Origin: an uncultured Planctomycetota bacterium
GTDB taxonomy: Bacteria; Planctomycetota; Phycisphaerae; UBA1845; Fen-1342
Direction: 5' to 3'
Assembly (NCBI GenBank): GCA_900696525.1
Contig: CAADGL010000012.1
Span: forward strand, 1 to 64,000
DNA: 64,000 nt
Positions 16,024 through 25,080 of the stretch are shown in pieces. Position 1 is the stretch's first letter. Each line of letters begins with the position of its first letter. The position numbers and the translations under genes are program-made. The notes under the pieces are model-generated. The model did not search any database. It was given only the letters and a program-made list of their open reading frames with translations, and was not told where the DNA came from.

Positions 16024-17195
16024 GAATCCTCGTCGCATTCGACAAACTCAAGCACGCGCTGTCCGCCGAGGCCGCGTGCCGGGCCGTGGCCGACGGCATC
16101 CGCCGGGCCGCGCCCGACGCGGATCTGCGTCTGCGTCCATTGGGCGACGGCGGCGAAGGCACTGGCGCCGTGCTGGCCGACGCGCTGGGCGCCGCCGCAT
16201 CGAGCGCGGTCGTGCAGGACCCGCTCGGCCGCTCGCGCGCCGCAACCTGGTGGTTTGCGGCGCGGCAGCGCCTGAGCATCGTCGAATCGGCCCAGGCCGC
16301 CGGCTTGGCTCTGCTCGCCTCCTCCGAGCGCGACCCGCTTCGCGCATCCACATACGGCGTGGGCGAGCTGGTCTCCGCCGCGGCGGCGAAACCTTGCGAA
16401 CAGGTCCTGCTGGGAGTGGGCGGCACAGCCACCGTTGACGGCGGCGCTGGCTGCCTGCAAGCGCTGGGATGGCGCCTGTTGACGCATGACGGCGCGGCCC
16501 TGGCGCGACCCGTCGGCGGCGGCGACCTCGAGCACGTCTCGACCATCGAGCCGCCGGCGCGCTTGCCCCCGGCTCCGCTCCGCGTCCTGTGCGATGTTGA
16601 CAATCCACTGCTCGGACCGAGCGGCGCCGCCGCCGTGTACGCCCCGCAGAAAGGCGCCGGCGCCGAGGCGGTCGCGCGGCTCGAGCGCGGGCTTCGGAAC
16701 TGGGCGCGTGTGCTGGCGCGGACCACGGGGCGCGACGTCGCGGATCGACCGGGCGCCGGCGCGGGAGGCGGACTGGCCGCCGGCCTGGCCGCGGGGCTTG
16801 ACGCCGCGCTGTATCGCGGCGGCGACGAAGTGGCTGAGCTGGCCGGCCTGGCGACCCTGGTGCGCGACTGCGACCTGTGCCTGACCGGCGAGGGCCGGCT
16901 CGACGCCCAGACGCTGCGCGGCAAGGTCGTCGCTGCCGTGGCCCGGACGGCGCGGGCCGCGCGTGTGCCGTGTGTGGCGCTCGTCGGCGAAGTCCGCCCG
17001 CCGCCCGGGCTCGACACGCCCGAGCTAACCGCGCGGCTCGGCCTGCGGGAGATCGTCGTGATCACACCGGCGGGCTGCACGCCCGCCGCGGCGCTGGCTG
17101 GCGCGGCCGACAACCTTCGCTGTGCGGCGGCGCGGCTCATGGAGCGCCTCACGGCCGGCGATCAGACCGCGCAGCGGGAGCAAACAGGATGCTGA
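16020..17195 (+). CDS. Glycerate kinase (GarK/GlxK family)
   Basis: A 391-residue glycerate kinase of the bacterial type 1 family. Diagnostic segments are MRILVAFDKLKHALSA at the start, LRPLGDGGEGT (the GDGGEGT family signature), GVGGTATVDGGAGCLQALG and CDLCLTGEGRLDAQTLRGKV near the C-terminus. It phosphorylates D-glycerate with ATP, feeding photorespiratory-type or sugar-acid carbon into glycolysis. The start is GTG, overlapping the lpxA stop. Its own stop overlaps the next gene's start by 7 nt. Nothing else for glycerate or tartronate metabolism is adjacent, so the operon looks like a packing arrangement. Confidence 0.92.
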   Translation: MRILVAFDKLKHALSAEAACRAVADGIRRAAPDADLRLRPLGDGGEGTGAVLADALGAAASSAVVQDPLGRSRAATWWFAARQRLSIVESAQAAGLALLASSERDPLRASTYGVGELVSAAAAKPCEQVLLGVGGTATVDGGAGCLQALGWRLLTHDGAALARPVGGGDLEHVSTIEPPARLPPAPLRVLCDVDNPLLGPSGAAAVYAPQKGAGAEAVARLERGLRNWARVLARTTGRDVADRPGAGAGGGLAAGLAAGLDAALYRGGDEVAELAGLATLVRDCDLCLTGEGRLDAQTLRGKVVAAVARTARAARVPCVALVGEVRPPPGLDTPELTARLGLREIVVITPAGCTPAAALAGAADNLRCAAARLMERLTAGDQTAQREQTGC

Positions 17196-18472
17196 TGCTG
17201 CTCGCGTGCACGCTGGTCGCATCCGCCGACCCCGGCGTGTTGACGCCGTGCTGGACGGCGCGCATTGGCGGCGGCGTCGAATGGTGCGAGGCGCTGGAAG
17301 ACGAAGCCGGCAGCCGGCTGCTTGTCTGCACGCGCGAGCACGCGCTTCACCTGCTTGACGCCCGGAACGGCAGTCCGTTGGCCGATCGCCCGGCGCGGGT
17401 GGGACGTGGGGCGCGCTTCGCCGGCCACGCCGCCGGACGCGCGTACGTCGTCGACCGGTACACCGTCCATTGCTTCGTCACGACGCCGCACGAGGCCGCG
17501 GCGCGGGCCGGCGGGCTCCTGTGGTCCGCCGGGCAGGCGCCCGCGCCGACCGAGCGAAAAGACGCAGACCCCGAGTTTCTGTTGCAGATTCTGGCCGCGT
17601 GCGTGACGGATGCCGGCGTCGTCTTCGCCCGCAGCGACGGCCGCGTGGGCGTGCTCGACGCCGCAACCGGCGAACTGCGCCGAAGCTGGCAACTGCCGCC
17701 GCTGGCGGAGGCGCGCCTGCATGGCGAGGGAGGGACGATTGGTCTCGTGGCCGTCGCCGAAGGCAGCGGGCTTGCGAGCGTGTGGCCGGCCGATGCGCCG
17801 CGCCCGCCCGCGCGTCTGGCGCTGAACCGGTCCGCTCCGGCGTGGAGCGCGCTCGCCGCCGGACGCCTGGCCCTGCTGTGGCCGGACGAAGTGCGGATGG
17901 TGGAAGCGGGCGGCGCGGCCTGTGCCGCTCGGGCCCCGTCGGGCCGCTTCATGGCCGGCGCTGCGCAGGCCGTCGCCTGGCGCGGCGAAGCGGACCCAGG
18001 CACGGCAGTCTGGCTGGGCCGCGACGACGGGGGCATCAGCCGAGTCGATGCCGCGGGCGTCGCGACCGAGCCCCTGGCCGACGCGCCGCGCGCCGCCGTC
18101 ACCCTCCTGCGGGCCGGGCGCAACGCGGTGACGTGTGCCGCTGGAGACGAGTTGAGGCTGTGGAACGCGGCGGATGGCCGGGCCGTGGCGCGCGAGCGGC
18201 TCCCGCGCCGGGCGGAGATCGTGGCGCTGCACGCGGCCGGAGCGCGGGCACTTGCCGTGCGGCGGGCCGCGGGGCGCCAGCCTGCGGAAAACCCGGCGGA
18301 ATACGCACTGCTGTGGTGCGACGCGGACAGCCAAGGCCCGCCGGGCGGCGAGCGCGGGTTTCACAGCGCACGGCTTGCCGAAGCAGACGAGGTGACGAGC
18401 ACGGCATGGATGCGCGACCGCCTGGTACTGATCGAGCGCGGGGCGCTGCGAGCCTACCAGTTGCCGCAATGA
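17189..18472 (+). CDS. Predicted beta-propeller (PQQ/WD-like) protein
   Basis: A 427-residue protein with a short hydrophobic N-terminus (MLMLLACTLVASAD), either a signal peptide or weak anchor. The rest is repeated beta-rich segments with W and DG turns such as LLVCTREHALHLLDARNG, FARSDGRVGVLDAATGELRRSW and LRLWNAADGRAVARERL. These are characteristic of outer propeller blades of PQQ or WD40 type. Function is unknown; comparable proteins scaffold interactions in the periplasm. It begins within the glycerate kinase gene (overlap 7 nt), with GCGGGAG 9 nt upstream as ribosome site. Confidence 0.75.
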   Translation: MLMLLACTLVASADPGVLTPCWTARIGGGVEWCEALEDEAGSRLLVCTREHALHLLDARNGSPLADRPARVGRGARFAGHAAGRAYVVDRYTVHCFVTTPHEAAARAGGLLWSAGQAPAPTERKDADPEFLLQILAACVTDAGVVFARSDGRVGVLDAATGELRRSWQLPPLAEARLHGEGGTIGLVAVAEGSGLASVWPADAPRPPARLALNRSAPAWSALAAGRLALLWPDEVRMVEAGGAACAARAPSGRFMAGAAQAVAWRGEADPGTAVWLGRDDGGISRVDAAGVATEPLADAPRAAVTLLRAGRNAVTCAAGDELRLWNAADGRAVARERLPRRAEIVALHAAGARALAVRRAAGRQPAENPAEYALLWCDADSQGPPGGERGFHSARLAEADEVTSTAWMRDRLVLIERGALRAYQLPQ

Positions 18473-18482
18473 TCGGGCCGTG

Positions 18483-19685
18483 TCATCTCTCCAGGAACTC
18501 CGCCAGGACGGCGCGCCGGGCGGCCCGCTGGGCCTCGACTCGCCGATCGGGTCGAGCCTGCCGCCGGTCGCGGAACGTCGGCAGCAGCGACTCGTACGAG
18601 AACAGCGCGAAGTCTCCGCCCCATTCGGCGCAGGCGGCGAGCTGCTCGCGCAGCGCGGCGGGTCGTTCGAGTCGATAGACGCCGATGCCGGGCACGACCC
18701 GCCCGCCGAGCGCGTGATACCCCGCGACGTTTCGGCGGAACTCGTCGGCGGCGGTGCGGTAGGCCATGGGATAGGCGACATCGATGAGGCCGGCGGCGAG
18801 CCACCCCGGGCCGTTCTGGAGATAGTCGCGATAGCCGGCGCCGGCGTCTCCCCAGAGCGCGGCGCTGAGCGTGGCCCGCGGCCGCGCGCGGCGCAGCATG
18901 TCACGGATGTCGGCGACCAGGCGCGTGAGCTGATTGGCGCGCCAGTGGCGCCAGGCGTCGTCGTCGTCGTCGGGGCTGCGTCCGCACTGGCGCTGATAGG
19001 CCGCCAGCGTCGCCGCGTCGCGCGGGAAGCGCGAGGCGGCGCCGGGCGTGGCATCCCAGGCGAAGCGGACGTAGTCGAGGTGCAGCCCGTCGATGCCGTA
19101 GGCGCGCGCCAGCTCTTCGAGCACTGCGACGATGTGCGCTCGCACCTCGGGAAGGCACGGATTCAGAATGACGTAGTGCTCGTTGAGGGCCTGGCGAGCG
19201 CCCTGCTGGTCGTGCAGGAACCACTCCGGGTGCGCGTGGTAGACGTGCGAGAGATCGCGCGGGGGCGTTCGGCCGTACCAGCCCGGCGTGACGTTGACCC
19301 AGGCTTCGATCCGCAGGCCATTCTCGCGAGCGGCCTCGATCGCCACCGCCAGCGGATCGAAACCCGGATCGCGCTCGTCGAACTCGCGCAGCCAGGTCTC
19401 GTGCGCCGACGCGTAGGCGACCGTCGCTTCGCCGCGAACCTGGAACAGCACGGTGTTGAGGCCCAGCGCGCGGCACTGCGCCATGATCTCGCGCACGTCC
19501 TCGGCCGTGCGGTAGTGGAAACGCGCCACCCATACCGCACGCGTCGCCGGCGCGGGCGGCATCGCGGGCGGGCGGGCCGCCGCCGCGATCGGGCCGGCCT
19601 GACCGCAACCCGCTCCCGCCACCGACATTACCAGGATCGCCACGCGCAGCGCCAACCGGGCACACTTTGACACCCGACGCGTCAT
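18483..19685 (-). CDS. GHL10-like glycoside hydrolase family lipoprotein
   Basis: A 400-residue lipoprotein (signal peptide with lipobox VAGAGCG) carrying a glycosyl-hydrolase-like TIM barrel of the GHL10/DUF187 type. Typical segments are TRAVWVARFHYRTAEDV, LNTVLFQVRGEATVAYAS, IEAWVNVTPGWYG, GIDGLHLDYVRFAW and YPMAYRT. Relatives such as the C-terminal part of DigH cleave denuded peptidoglycan glycans or act on extracellular polysaccharide. The Asp in HLDYVRF is the likely catalytic residue. The ATG at 19685 is used rather than the longer frame because it gives a clean lipoprotein signal. It is convergent with the propeller gene. Confidence 0.85.
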   Translation of the reverse strand: MTRRVSKCARLALRVAILVMSVAGAGCGQAGPIAAAARPPAMPPAPATRAVWVARFHYRTAEDVREIMAQCRALGLNTVLFQVRGEATVAYASAHETWLREFDERDPGFDPLAVAIEAARENGLRIEAWVNVTPGWYGRTPPRDLSHVYHAHPEWFLHDQQGARQALNEHYVILNPCLPEVRAHIVAVLEELARAYGIDGLHLDYVRFAWDATPGAASRFPRDAATLAAYQRQCGRSPDDDDDAWRHWRANQLTRLVADIRDMLRRARPRATLSAALWGDAGAGYRDYLQNGPGWLAAGLIDVAYPMAYRTAADEFRRNVAGYHALGGRVVPGIGVYRLERPAALREQLAACAEWGGDFALFSYESLLPTFRDRRQARPDRRVEAQRAARRAVLAEFLER

Positions 19686-19801
19686 GCGATACCCATTATG
19701 CCGGAAAACCTGGCGGGGCGGACGGGCCGCCAACCTCTACTGCCATACGGGGCCGGGCCTTGACGGCTGCAATGGCCCCTCTCTCGCCGGATGGGGCCGG
19801 T

Positions 19802-21925
19802 ATGGGAAACCAAACGATGAAACCGAATCCGACGGTCAGACCTCGTCTCAGCTTGTCTCGCGCGCAGGCGATCCGACGGTCGCCGGGCCGCCGCGGCGCT
19901 CTACTCGGCGTCGTGCTGCTCGCCGGCGTCGCAGCCGACGGCCGCGCCGCGCCGCAGGATGGCCAGCCGCGGCCGGGCGCGATCATTCCGCGCAAGCTGA
20001 TCTTCGGAAACCCGGAGCGTTCGTCCCCGGCGCTGAGCCCGGACGGCAAGCGGCTGGCGTTCCTGGCGCCGGACGAGGGCGTGATGAACATCTGGGTGGC
20101 CCCCGGGCGCGATATCCGCGAGGCCAAGCCCGTCACGCGCGACCGCGGCCGCGGCATCCGCACCTACTTCTGGGCCTACACCAACGACGACCTGATCTAC
20201 GTCCAGGACAAGGACGGCGACGAGAACTGGCGCGTCTACCGGCTGAACCTGGCCTCCGGCGAGGTGAGGGACCTGACGCCCTTCGACGGCGTGCAGGCCC
20301 GCATCCAGGAAGTCAGCTACAAGCGGCCCAACGCCATCCTGGTCGGCGTCAACAACCGCGATCCACGCCTGCACGACATCCACCTGGTCGAGCTCGCCAG
20401 CGGAGACATGACGCTGGTGCAGCGCAATGACGGCGAGAAAGACGGCGGGTTCGTCGGCTTCATCACCGACGCCGACTTCGCGGTGCGCTTCGGCCTGCGC
20501 ATGCTACCCGACGGCGGGCAGGAGATCCTGCGGCGCGAGGCCGACGGCGAGTTCGCCTCCTTCATCAGGATCGACGCCGACGACGCCCTGACCACGCAGC
20601 CGCTGGGATTCAACGACGCCGGCGACGTGCTGTACATGCTCGACAGCCGCGAGCGCGACACGGCCGCGCTCGTGTCGGTGGACCCAGCGACCGGCCGGAC
20701 GACGCCGCTGGTCTTCGATCCCAAGGCCGACATCCAGGACGTGATCTCACACCCGCGCACCCGGCAGATCCAGGCGGCGGCCAGCGTGTACGACCGGCAG
20801 AAGTGGTTCATCCTCGACAACGACATCCGCGCGAACATCGACGGCCTGCGGTCGATCGTCGACGGAGAGCTCGACGTCGTCAGCCGCTCTCTCGACGACC
20901 AGCACTGGATCGTGTCGTTCACGATCGACCGCGACTCGACGCGCTATTACTACTACGACCGCGCGACGCGCAGCGGGCCGCTGCTCTTCAGCGCCCGGCC
21001 CTCGCTCCCGCGCACCCTGCTCACCGGAATGACCCCGGTCGTCATCAAGTCCCGCGACGGACTCGAGCTCGTCAGCTACCTCACCCTGCCGAAGGGCGCC
21101 GACACCGAAAAACCCGGTCGCCCCGACCAGCCCCTGCCCATGGTGCTGATGGTCCACGGCGGACCCTGGGGGCGCGACACCTGGGGCTACAACCCCCATC
21201 ACCAGTGGCTCGCCAACCGAGGATACGCCGTCCTCAGCGTCAACTTCCGCGGCTCGACCGGCTTCGGCAAGCGCTTCGTCAACGCCGCCGACAAGGAATG
21301 GGCCGGGAAGATGCACGACGACCTCATCGACGCCGTCCGCTGGGCCGTGGACCAGGGCGTCGCCGATCCCAAGCGCGTCGCCATCATGGGCGGCAGCTAC
21401 GGCGGATATGCGGCGTTGGCGGGACTGACGTTCACGCCCGACGTGTTCGCCTGCGGCGTGGCGATCGTCGGTCCGTCGAACCTGGTGACGCTGCTGGAGT
21501 CGATCCCGCCCTACTGGTCGCCGATGATCTCGCTGTTCACCAGGCGCGTCGGGGATCATCGCACCGAGGAAGGGCGGCAGTTCCTGCGGGAGCGCAGCCC
21601 GCTGACGTTCGTCGATCGGATCCGCAAGCCGCTGCTGATCGGCCAGGGGGCGAACGATCCGCGCGTCAAGCAGGCCGAGTCGGACCAGATCGTGCAGGCG
21701 ATGCAGAGCCGCAACATCCCGGTTACTTACGTGCTATATCCTGACGAGGGCCATGGATTCGCTCGTCCAGAGAACCGCCTCTCGTTCTACGCCGTCGCGG
21801 AGGCGTTTCTCGCCGAGCACCTGGGAGGTCGAGCGGAGCCGTTCGGCGATGACTTCAAGGGATCGAGCATCACCGTGCCGGTGGGCGCCGACGAGATCGC
21901 GCGACTGAAGGAATCGCTTCCCTGA
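19802..21925 (+). CDS. S9 family prolyl oligopeptidase
   Basis: A ~707-residue serine peptidase with an N-terminal signal peptide (basic SPGRRG, hydrophobic [18 protein letters not shown]), so it acts outside the cytoplasm. The first ~380 mature residues form a TolB-like propeller ([19 protein letters not shown]). The C-terminal alpha/beta-hydrolase has nucleophile Ser in [11 protein letters not shown], Asp in [17 protein letters not shown] and His in [14 protein letters not shown]. Acylaminoacyl or dipeptidyl peptidase activity is likely. Start choice is uncertain: ATG at 19802 or 19817 both keep the signal. It is divergent from the GHL10 lipoprotein. Confidence 0.92.
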   Translation: MGNQTMKPNPTVRPRLSLSRAQAIRRSPGRRGALLGVVLLAGVAADGRAAPQDGQPRPGAIIPRKLIFGNPERSSPALSPDGKRLAFLAPDEGVMNIWVAPGRDIREAKPVTRDRGRGIRTYFWAYTNDDLIYVQDKDGDENWRVYRLNLASGEVRDLTPFDGVQARIQEVSYKRPNAILVGVNNRDPRLHDIHLVELASGDMTLVQRNDGEKDGGFVGFITDADFAVRFGLRMLPDGGQEILRREADGEFASFIRIDADDALTTQPLGFNDAGDVLYMLDSRERDTAALVSVDPATGRTTPLVFDPKADIQDVISHPRTRQIQAAASVYDRQKWFILDNDIRANIDGLRSIVDGELDVVSRSLDDQHWIVSFTIDRDSTRYYYYDRATRSGPLLFSARPSLPRTLLTGMTPVVIKSRDGLELVSYLTLPKGADTEKPGRPDQPLPMVLMVHGGPWGRDTWGYNPHHQWLANRGYAVLSVNFRGSTGFGKRFVNAADKEWAGKMHDDLIDAVRWAVDQGVADPKRVAIMGGSYGGYAALAGLTFTPDVFACGVAIVGPSNLVTLLESIPPYWSPMISLFTRRVGDHRTEEGRQFLRERSPLTFVDRIRKPLLIGQGANDPRVKQAESDQIVQAMQSRNIPVTYVLYPDEGHGFARPENRLSFYAVAEAFLAEHLGGRAEPFGDDFKGSSITVPVGADEIARLKESLP

Positions 21926-22011
21926 GAATGCCTAACCCCGTCGCCGTCGGGGCGGCGGTGTCTTGTTTCATGGGCCGACCGCCGCGCTTGATCGCGGATA
22001 GGAGCTTGACG

Positions 22012-22479
22012 ATGGCACAGCCGATTCCCGCCGGACACGAAGGTCTCATCCCGCACCTGGTCGTCGACAACGCGGCCAAGGCGCTCGAGTTCTACAAGAA
22101 GGCCTTCGGCGCCGAGCCGATCATGGCCATGCCCGCGCCCGATGGCAGAATCATGCACGCCGAATTCACTGTCGGCGGGCGACCGATCTACCTGTGCGAC
22201 GACTTTCCAGAGTACTGCGGCGGCCAGCCGAAAACGCCGACCGCGCTGAAGGCCAGCCCGGTGACGATCCACCAGTATGTCCGCGACTGCGACGCCGCCA
22301 TCAAGCGCGCCGCCGACGCCGGCGCCACCGTCACCATGCCCGCCAGCGACATGTTCTGGGGTGATCGCTATGGCAAGGTGACCGATCCGTTCGGACATGA
22401 ATGGTCCTTCGCCACGCATCAGAAGGACCTGACGCCCGAGCAGATCGCCCAGGCCGCCGCGGCGGCGTTCAGCCACTAG
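22012..22479 (+). CDS. VOC family (PhnB/glyoxalase-like) protein
   Basis: A 155-residue vicinal oxygen chelate protein of the PhnB-like subgroup. LVVDNAAKALEFYKKAFGAE and MHAEFTVGGRPIYLCDDFPEY form the first beta-alpha-beta-beta-beta unit, and AGATVTMPASDMFWGDRYGKVTDPFGHEWSFATH the second. WGDRYG and FGHEW are hallmarks of this subgroup. Substrates are mostly unknown. The ATG at 22012 is supported by GGAGC 7 nt upstream; the in-frame ATG at 21928 is rejected. It is convergent with the S1-like gene. Confidence 0.88.
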   Translation: MAQPIPAGHEGLIPHLVVDNAAKALEFYKKAFGAEPIMAMPAPDGRIMHAEFTVGGRPIYLCDDFPEYCGGQPKTPTALKASPVTIHQYVRDCDAAIKRAADAGATVTMPASDMFWGDRYGKVTDPFGHEWSFATHQKDLTPEQIAQAAAAAFSH

Positions 22480-22578
22480 GCGGTCCGATGGTCGCGGCGC
22501 GACCTCAGATTGAGGGCTGCGGAGGTGCCGCCGTGCTGGTGCGCGAACAAGCTCACCGGCGCGGCGCCCACTCGTCCG

Positions 22579-24078
22579 CTACCGATCCAACCCGCCCTTG
22601 AGCGGCTTCTTCCGCGGCTTGGCGGTCTTGGCCCCGGCCGCGCGTGGCCCGTGCCCCGCGTCGTGACCCTGCCCGTGATGGCCGGCGGCGTGGTCATGGT
22701 CGCTGGCCGCCGCTACCGGCTCGCTCGACAGGCGCATGCTGAGCGAGATGCGTCGCTGCTGCGGATCGACGGACTTGATGCGGACCTGGATGACGTCGTC
22801 GGGCTTGCACACGTCGCCGGGCGTGCGGACGCGCTTGTCGCTCATCTCGGAGACGTGCACGAGCCCCTCGACGCCCTCTTCGAGCTGGACGAATGCGCCG
22901 AAGTCTGACAGCCGCGTGACGCGGCCGCTGACGACGTGGTCGGGCTGATAACGCTCCGCGACGTCGTGCCACGGGTCGGCGCCGAGCGCCTTGAGGCTCA
23001 GCGTCAGCTTGCGCTTCTCCGGGTCGATCGCGATGATCGCCACCCGCACCGAGTCACCCTCCTTCAGCAGCTCCTTCGGGTGGCGCACGCGCTGCGTCCA
23101 GCTCAGCTCGCTCAGTGGCAAGAGCCCCTCGACCCCTGGCTCGAGCTCGACGAACGCCCCGAAGTCCATCAGCCGCAGCACGCGACCGTCCACCGTCTTG
23201 CCCACGGGGTAGTTGGCCGGCGCGAGGTTCCACGGGTCCGCGGCGAGCTGCTTCATGCCCAGCGATATCCGGTCCTTGACCATGTCGATCTTCAGGACCT
23301 GCACCTCTACCTGCTGGCCCACCTTCAGCACGTCCGACACCCTGCCCACCCGGCCGTAGCTGATGTCGCTGACGTGCAGCAGCCCGTCGAGGCCGCCCAG
23401 GTCCACGAACGCCCCGAAGTCCGTCAGCCGCCGCACGACCCCGTGACGCACCTGCCCCTCCGCCAGCGAGTACTTCAGCTCCTGGCGCTGCGTCTCGCGC
23501 TCTTTCTCCAGCACGCGCCGGCGACTGACCACCACGGTCTTGCCCTTGCGATCGATCTCGGTCACCTGACATTCGAGCCGGCGGCCGAGGTAGGGCGTGA
23601 AGTCCTCGACGCGATTCAGCTCGACCTGGCTTTTGGGCATGAACGCCCGGATCCCCTTGGCTTGCAGCTCAAGCCCGCCCAGGTTCACGCCTGTCACGCG
23701 CGCTTCCAGCACGTCGCCAACGTGCAGCGACGCAAAATCAGCGTCCACCCGCACCTGCCGCAACGACAACCGCACCTGCCCCGAGTCGGCATCCACGCCG
23801 TGCATCATGAACGTGTGCAACTGCCCCACCGCCGGCGGCTCGTCGGGCTCGAACTCGTCGAGCGCGATGAAGGCCTCGCTCTTGCCGCCGATGTCCACGA
23901 GGACTTCGCCGCCGCGGATCTCGACGATGCGGCCGTGGATGCGGCCGTGCTCGTCCGGGGCCGCCCGCGTGGGCGCGACGTTCGCCATCGCCGCGAGGTC
24001 CTCGCTGCTGAAGCCGGCCAGGGCCTGGTCGATCGCCTCGTTCACGTCCGGCTGAAGCTCGTTGGGATCGATGCTCAC
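22579..24078 (-). CDS. rpsA: Ribosomal protein S1-like protein, five S1 domains
   Basis: A 499-residue RNA-binding protein with five S1 repeats, approximately at residues 45-110, 120-195, 205-285, 290-375 and 380-460. The last three carry the classic DFGAFV core (LTDFGAFVDLGGLDGLLHVSD, LMDFGAFVELEPGVEGLLP, LSDFGAFVQLEEGVEGLVHV). This is the architecture of bacterial S1, which delivers mRNA to the 30S subunit, though E. coli S1 has six domains. The C-terminus is a His-rich and then Lys-rich tail (SDHDHAAGHHGQGHDAGHG), unusual for S1 and perhaps metal-binding. The rpsA identity is likely but a paralogue cannot be excluded. Confidence 0.85.
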   Translation of the reverse strand: MSIDPNELQPDVNEAIDQALAGFSSEDLAAMANVAPTRAAPDEHGRIHGRIVEIRGGEVLVDIGGKSEAFIALDEFEPDEPPAVGQLHTFMMHGVDADSGQVRLSLRQVRVDADFASLHVGDVLEARVTGVNLGGLELQAKGIRAFMPKSQVELNRVEDFTPYLGRRLECQVTEIDRKGKTVVVSRRRVLEKERETQRQELKYSLAEGQVRHGVVRRLTDFGAFVDLGGLDGLLHVSDISYGRVGRVSDVLKVGQQVEVQVLKIDMVKDRISLGMKQLAADPWNLAPANYPVGKTVDGRVLRLMDFGAFVELEPGVEGLLPLSELSWTQRVRHPKELLKEGDSVRVAIIAIDPEKRKLTLSLKALGADPWHDVAERYQPDHVVSGRVTRLSDFGAFVQLEEGVEGLVHVSEMSDKRVRTPGDVCKPDDVIQVRIKSVDPQQRRISLSMRLSSEPVAAASDHDHAAGHHGQGHDAGHGPRAAGAKTAKPRKKPLKGGLDR

Positions 24079-24260
24079 AAGTACACCATCATAAGAGGAA
24101 ACGGAGGTTCAAATCGGTTCGAATGGCGGCATCCGGGTTACGCCCAAGGAGAATCGTACCTTACGATCCGCGATTAACAAGCCGATTCCCCGCGCCCCGT
24201 CCGCCGCCAGAAACGCCGCCGTTCCGGCACCGGCCCCAGAATAGATGCGGCAGCGCGCGA

Positions 24261-24758
24261 CTACGGCGTATTCGGGTTCGAGGGCGGCGCGGCGGGCACG
24301 CCCAGAACCGCGCGGACAGGCCTCGCGCCGCCCTCCGGCCGCGCCTGCCAGCGCCGATTCACCTCGAAGGCGCTGATATCGGCGACGGTCGTGCGCTGGA
24401 GGAAGTCGACCTGACGCTGGCGGTGCGCCGTCCAGAACTGGTGTGCCGGGCAGGCGCGCTCGTCGCTGCACTCGGCCACGCCAAGCATGCAGCGCGGCGT
24501 GACGATCGGGTCGTCGAGCGCGACGCACAGGTCAAACAGGCTGGTTTCGCCGGGGCTGCGCGCCAGCGTTGTTCCGCCGCCGACGCCCCGTTGCGTCGAG
24601 ACGATGCCCTTGCGCGCCAGCGCGTTGATGATCTTGGCCAGGTAGGGAGCCGGGATGTCGCAGTCCCGGGCGATGTCCCGGACCAGTACGGGCCGGCCGC
24701 CCGCGGCGGCGATTCGTCCAAGGGCACAGGCGGCGTAGCCGACAGCTTGGCTGAGCAT
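24261..24758 (-). CDS. Rrf2 family transcriptional regulator with Fe-S cysteines
   Basis: A 165-residue winged-helix regulator. The N-terminal MLSQAVGYAACALGRIA and the recognition region IPAPYLAKIINALARKGIVSTQRGVGGG are diagnostic of Rrf2. Three cysteines, C90-x6-C97-x5-C103, match the Fe-S ligand triad of the IscR/NsrR/RsrR group, so it should sense oxygen, nitric oxide or redox state. It is divergent from the cbb3 oxidase operon and is the obvious candidate regulator of it. The ATG at 24758 is favoured over the longer frame because the family starts at this point. Its C-terminal 30 residues are proline-rich and nonconserved. Confidence 0.9.
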   Translation of the reverse strand: MLSQAVGYAACALGRIAAAGGRPVLVRDIARDCDIPAPYLAKIINALARKGIVSTQRGVGGGTTLARSPGETSLFDLCVALDDPIVTPRCMLGVAECSDERACPAHQFWTAHRQRQVDFLQRTTVADISAFEVNRRWQARPEGGARPVRAVLGVPAAPPSNPNTP

Positions 24759-25080
24759 GGGGGCTCCGTTTCGCGGAATCTTGCGAGAAAAGGAGGCGCA
24801 AGTCAACTGAATTGGTTCACGCGATGGTCCGAAGAAGACACACGATCACGGGCTCGAAGGCCGCCGCCTTACTTTCGTGCGCTCGTCTCCGCCGATAAGT
24901 ACTGGCACTTCCAAACGTGGCGTTGGGTCGACCCGCCGCGTTCGGGTCCCCCAGCCAGCCCGCATGCGAACCGGCGGACTTGACAGGTTTACTCGACTGC
25001 CCACATACTCCGATACATGAGTTAACGACCAGGTACTCTGCTTTGCCCGCGCTTTTTGGTCGGGCCGGAGAGCGCTTCGC
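24759..25080. other. Intergenic region between Rrf2 regulator and cbb3 operon
   Basis: No gene is seen. At 24808-24819 the 12-bp inverted repeat TGAATTGGTTCA lies 50 bp upstream of the Rrf2 start, a possible operator for autoregulation. A sigma-70-like promoter for ccoNO lies at 24980-25009. No FNR/ANR box (TTGAT-N4-ATCAA) could be found. Confidence 0.5.
24980..25009 (+). promoter_or_regulatory. Likely promoter of the cbb3 oxidase operon
   Basis: A perfect TTGACA at 24980-24985 is followed 18 bp later by CATACT (25004-25009, 4 of 6 to consensus). The start of transcription would be near 25016, leaving about 65 nt before the ccoNO ATG. Confidence 0.5.
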
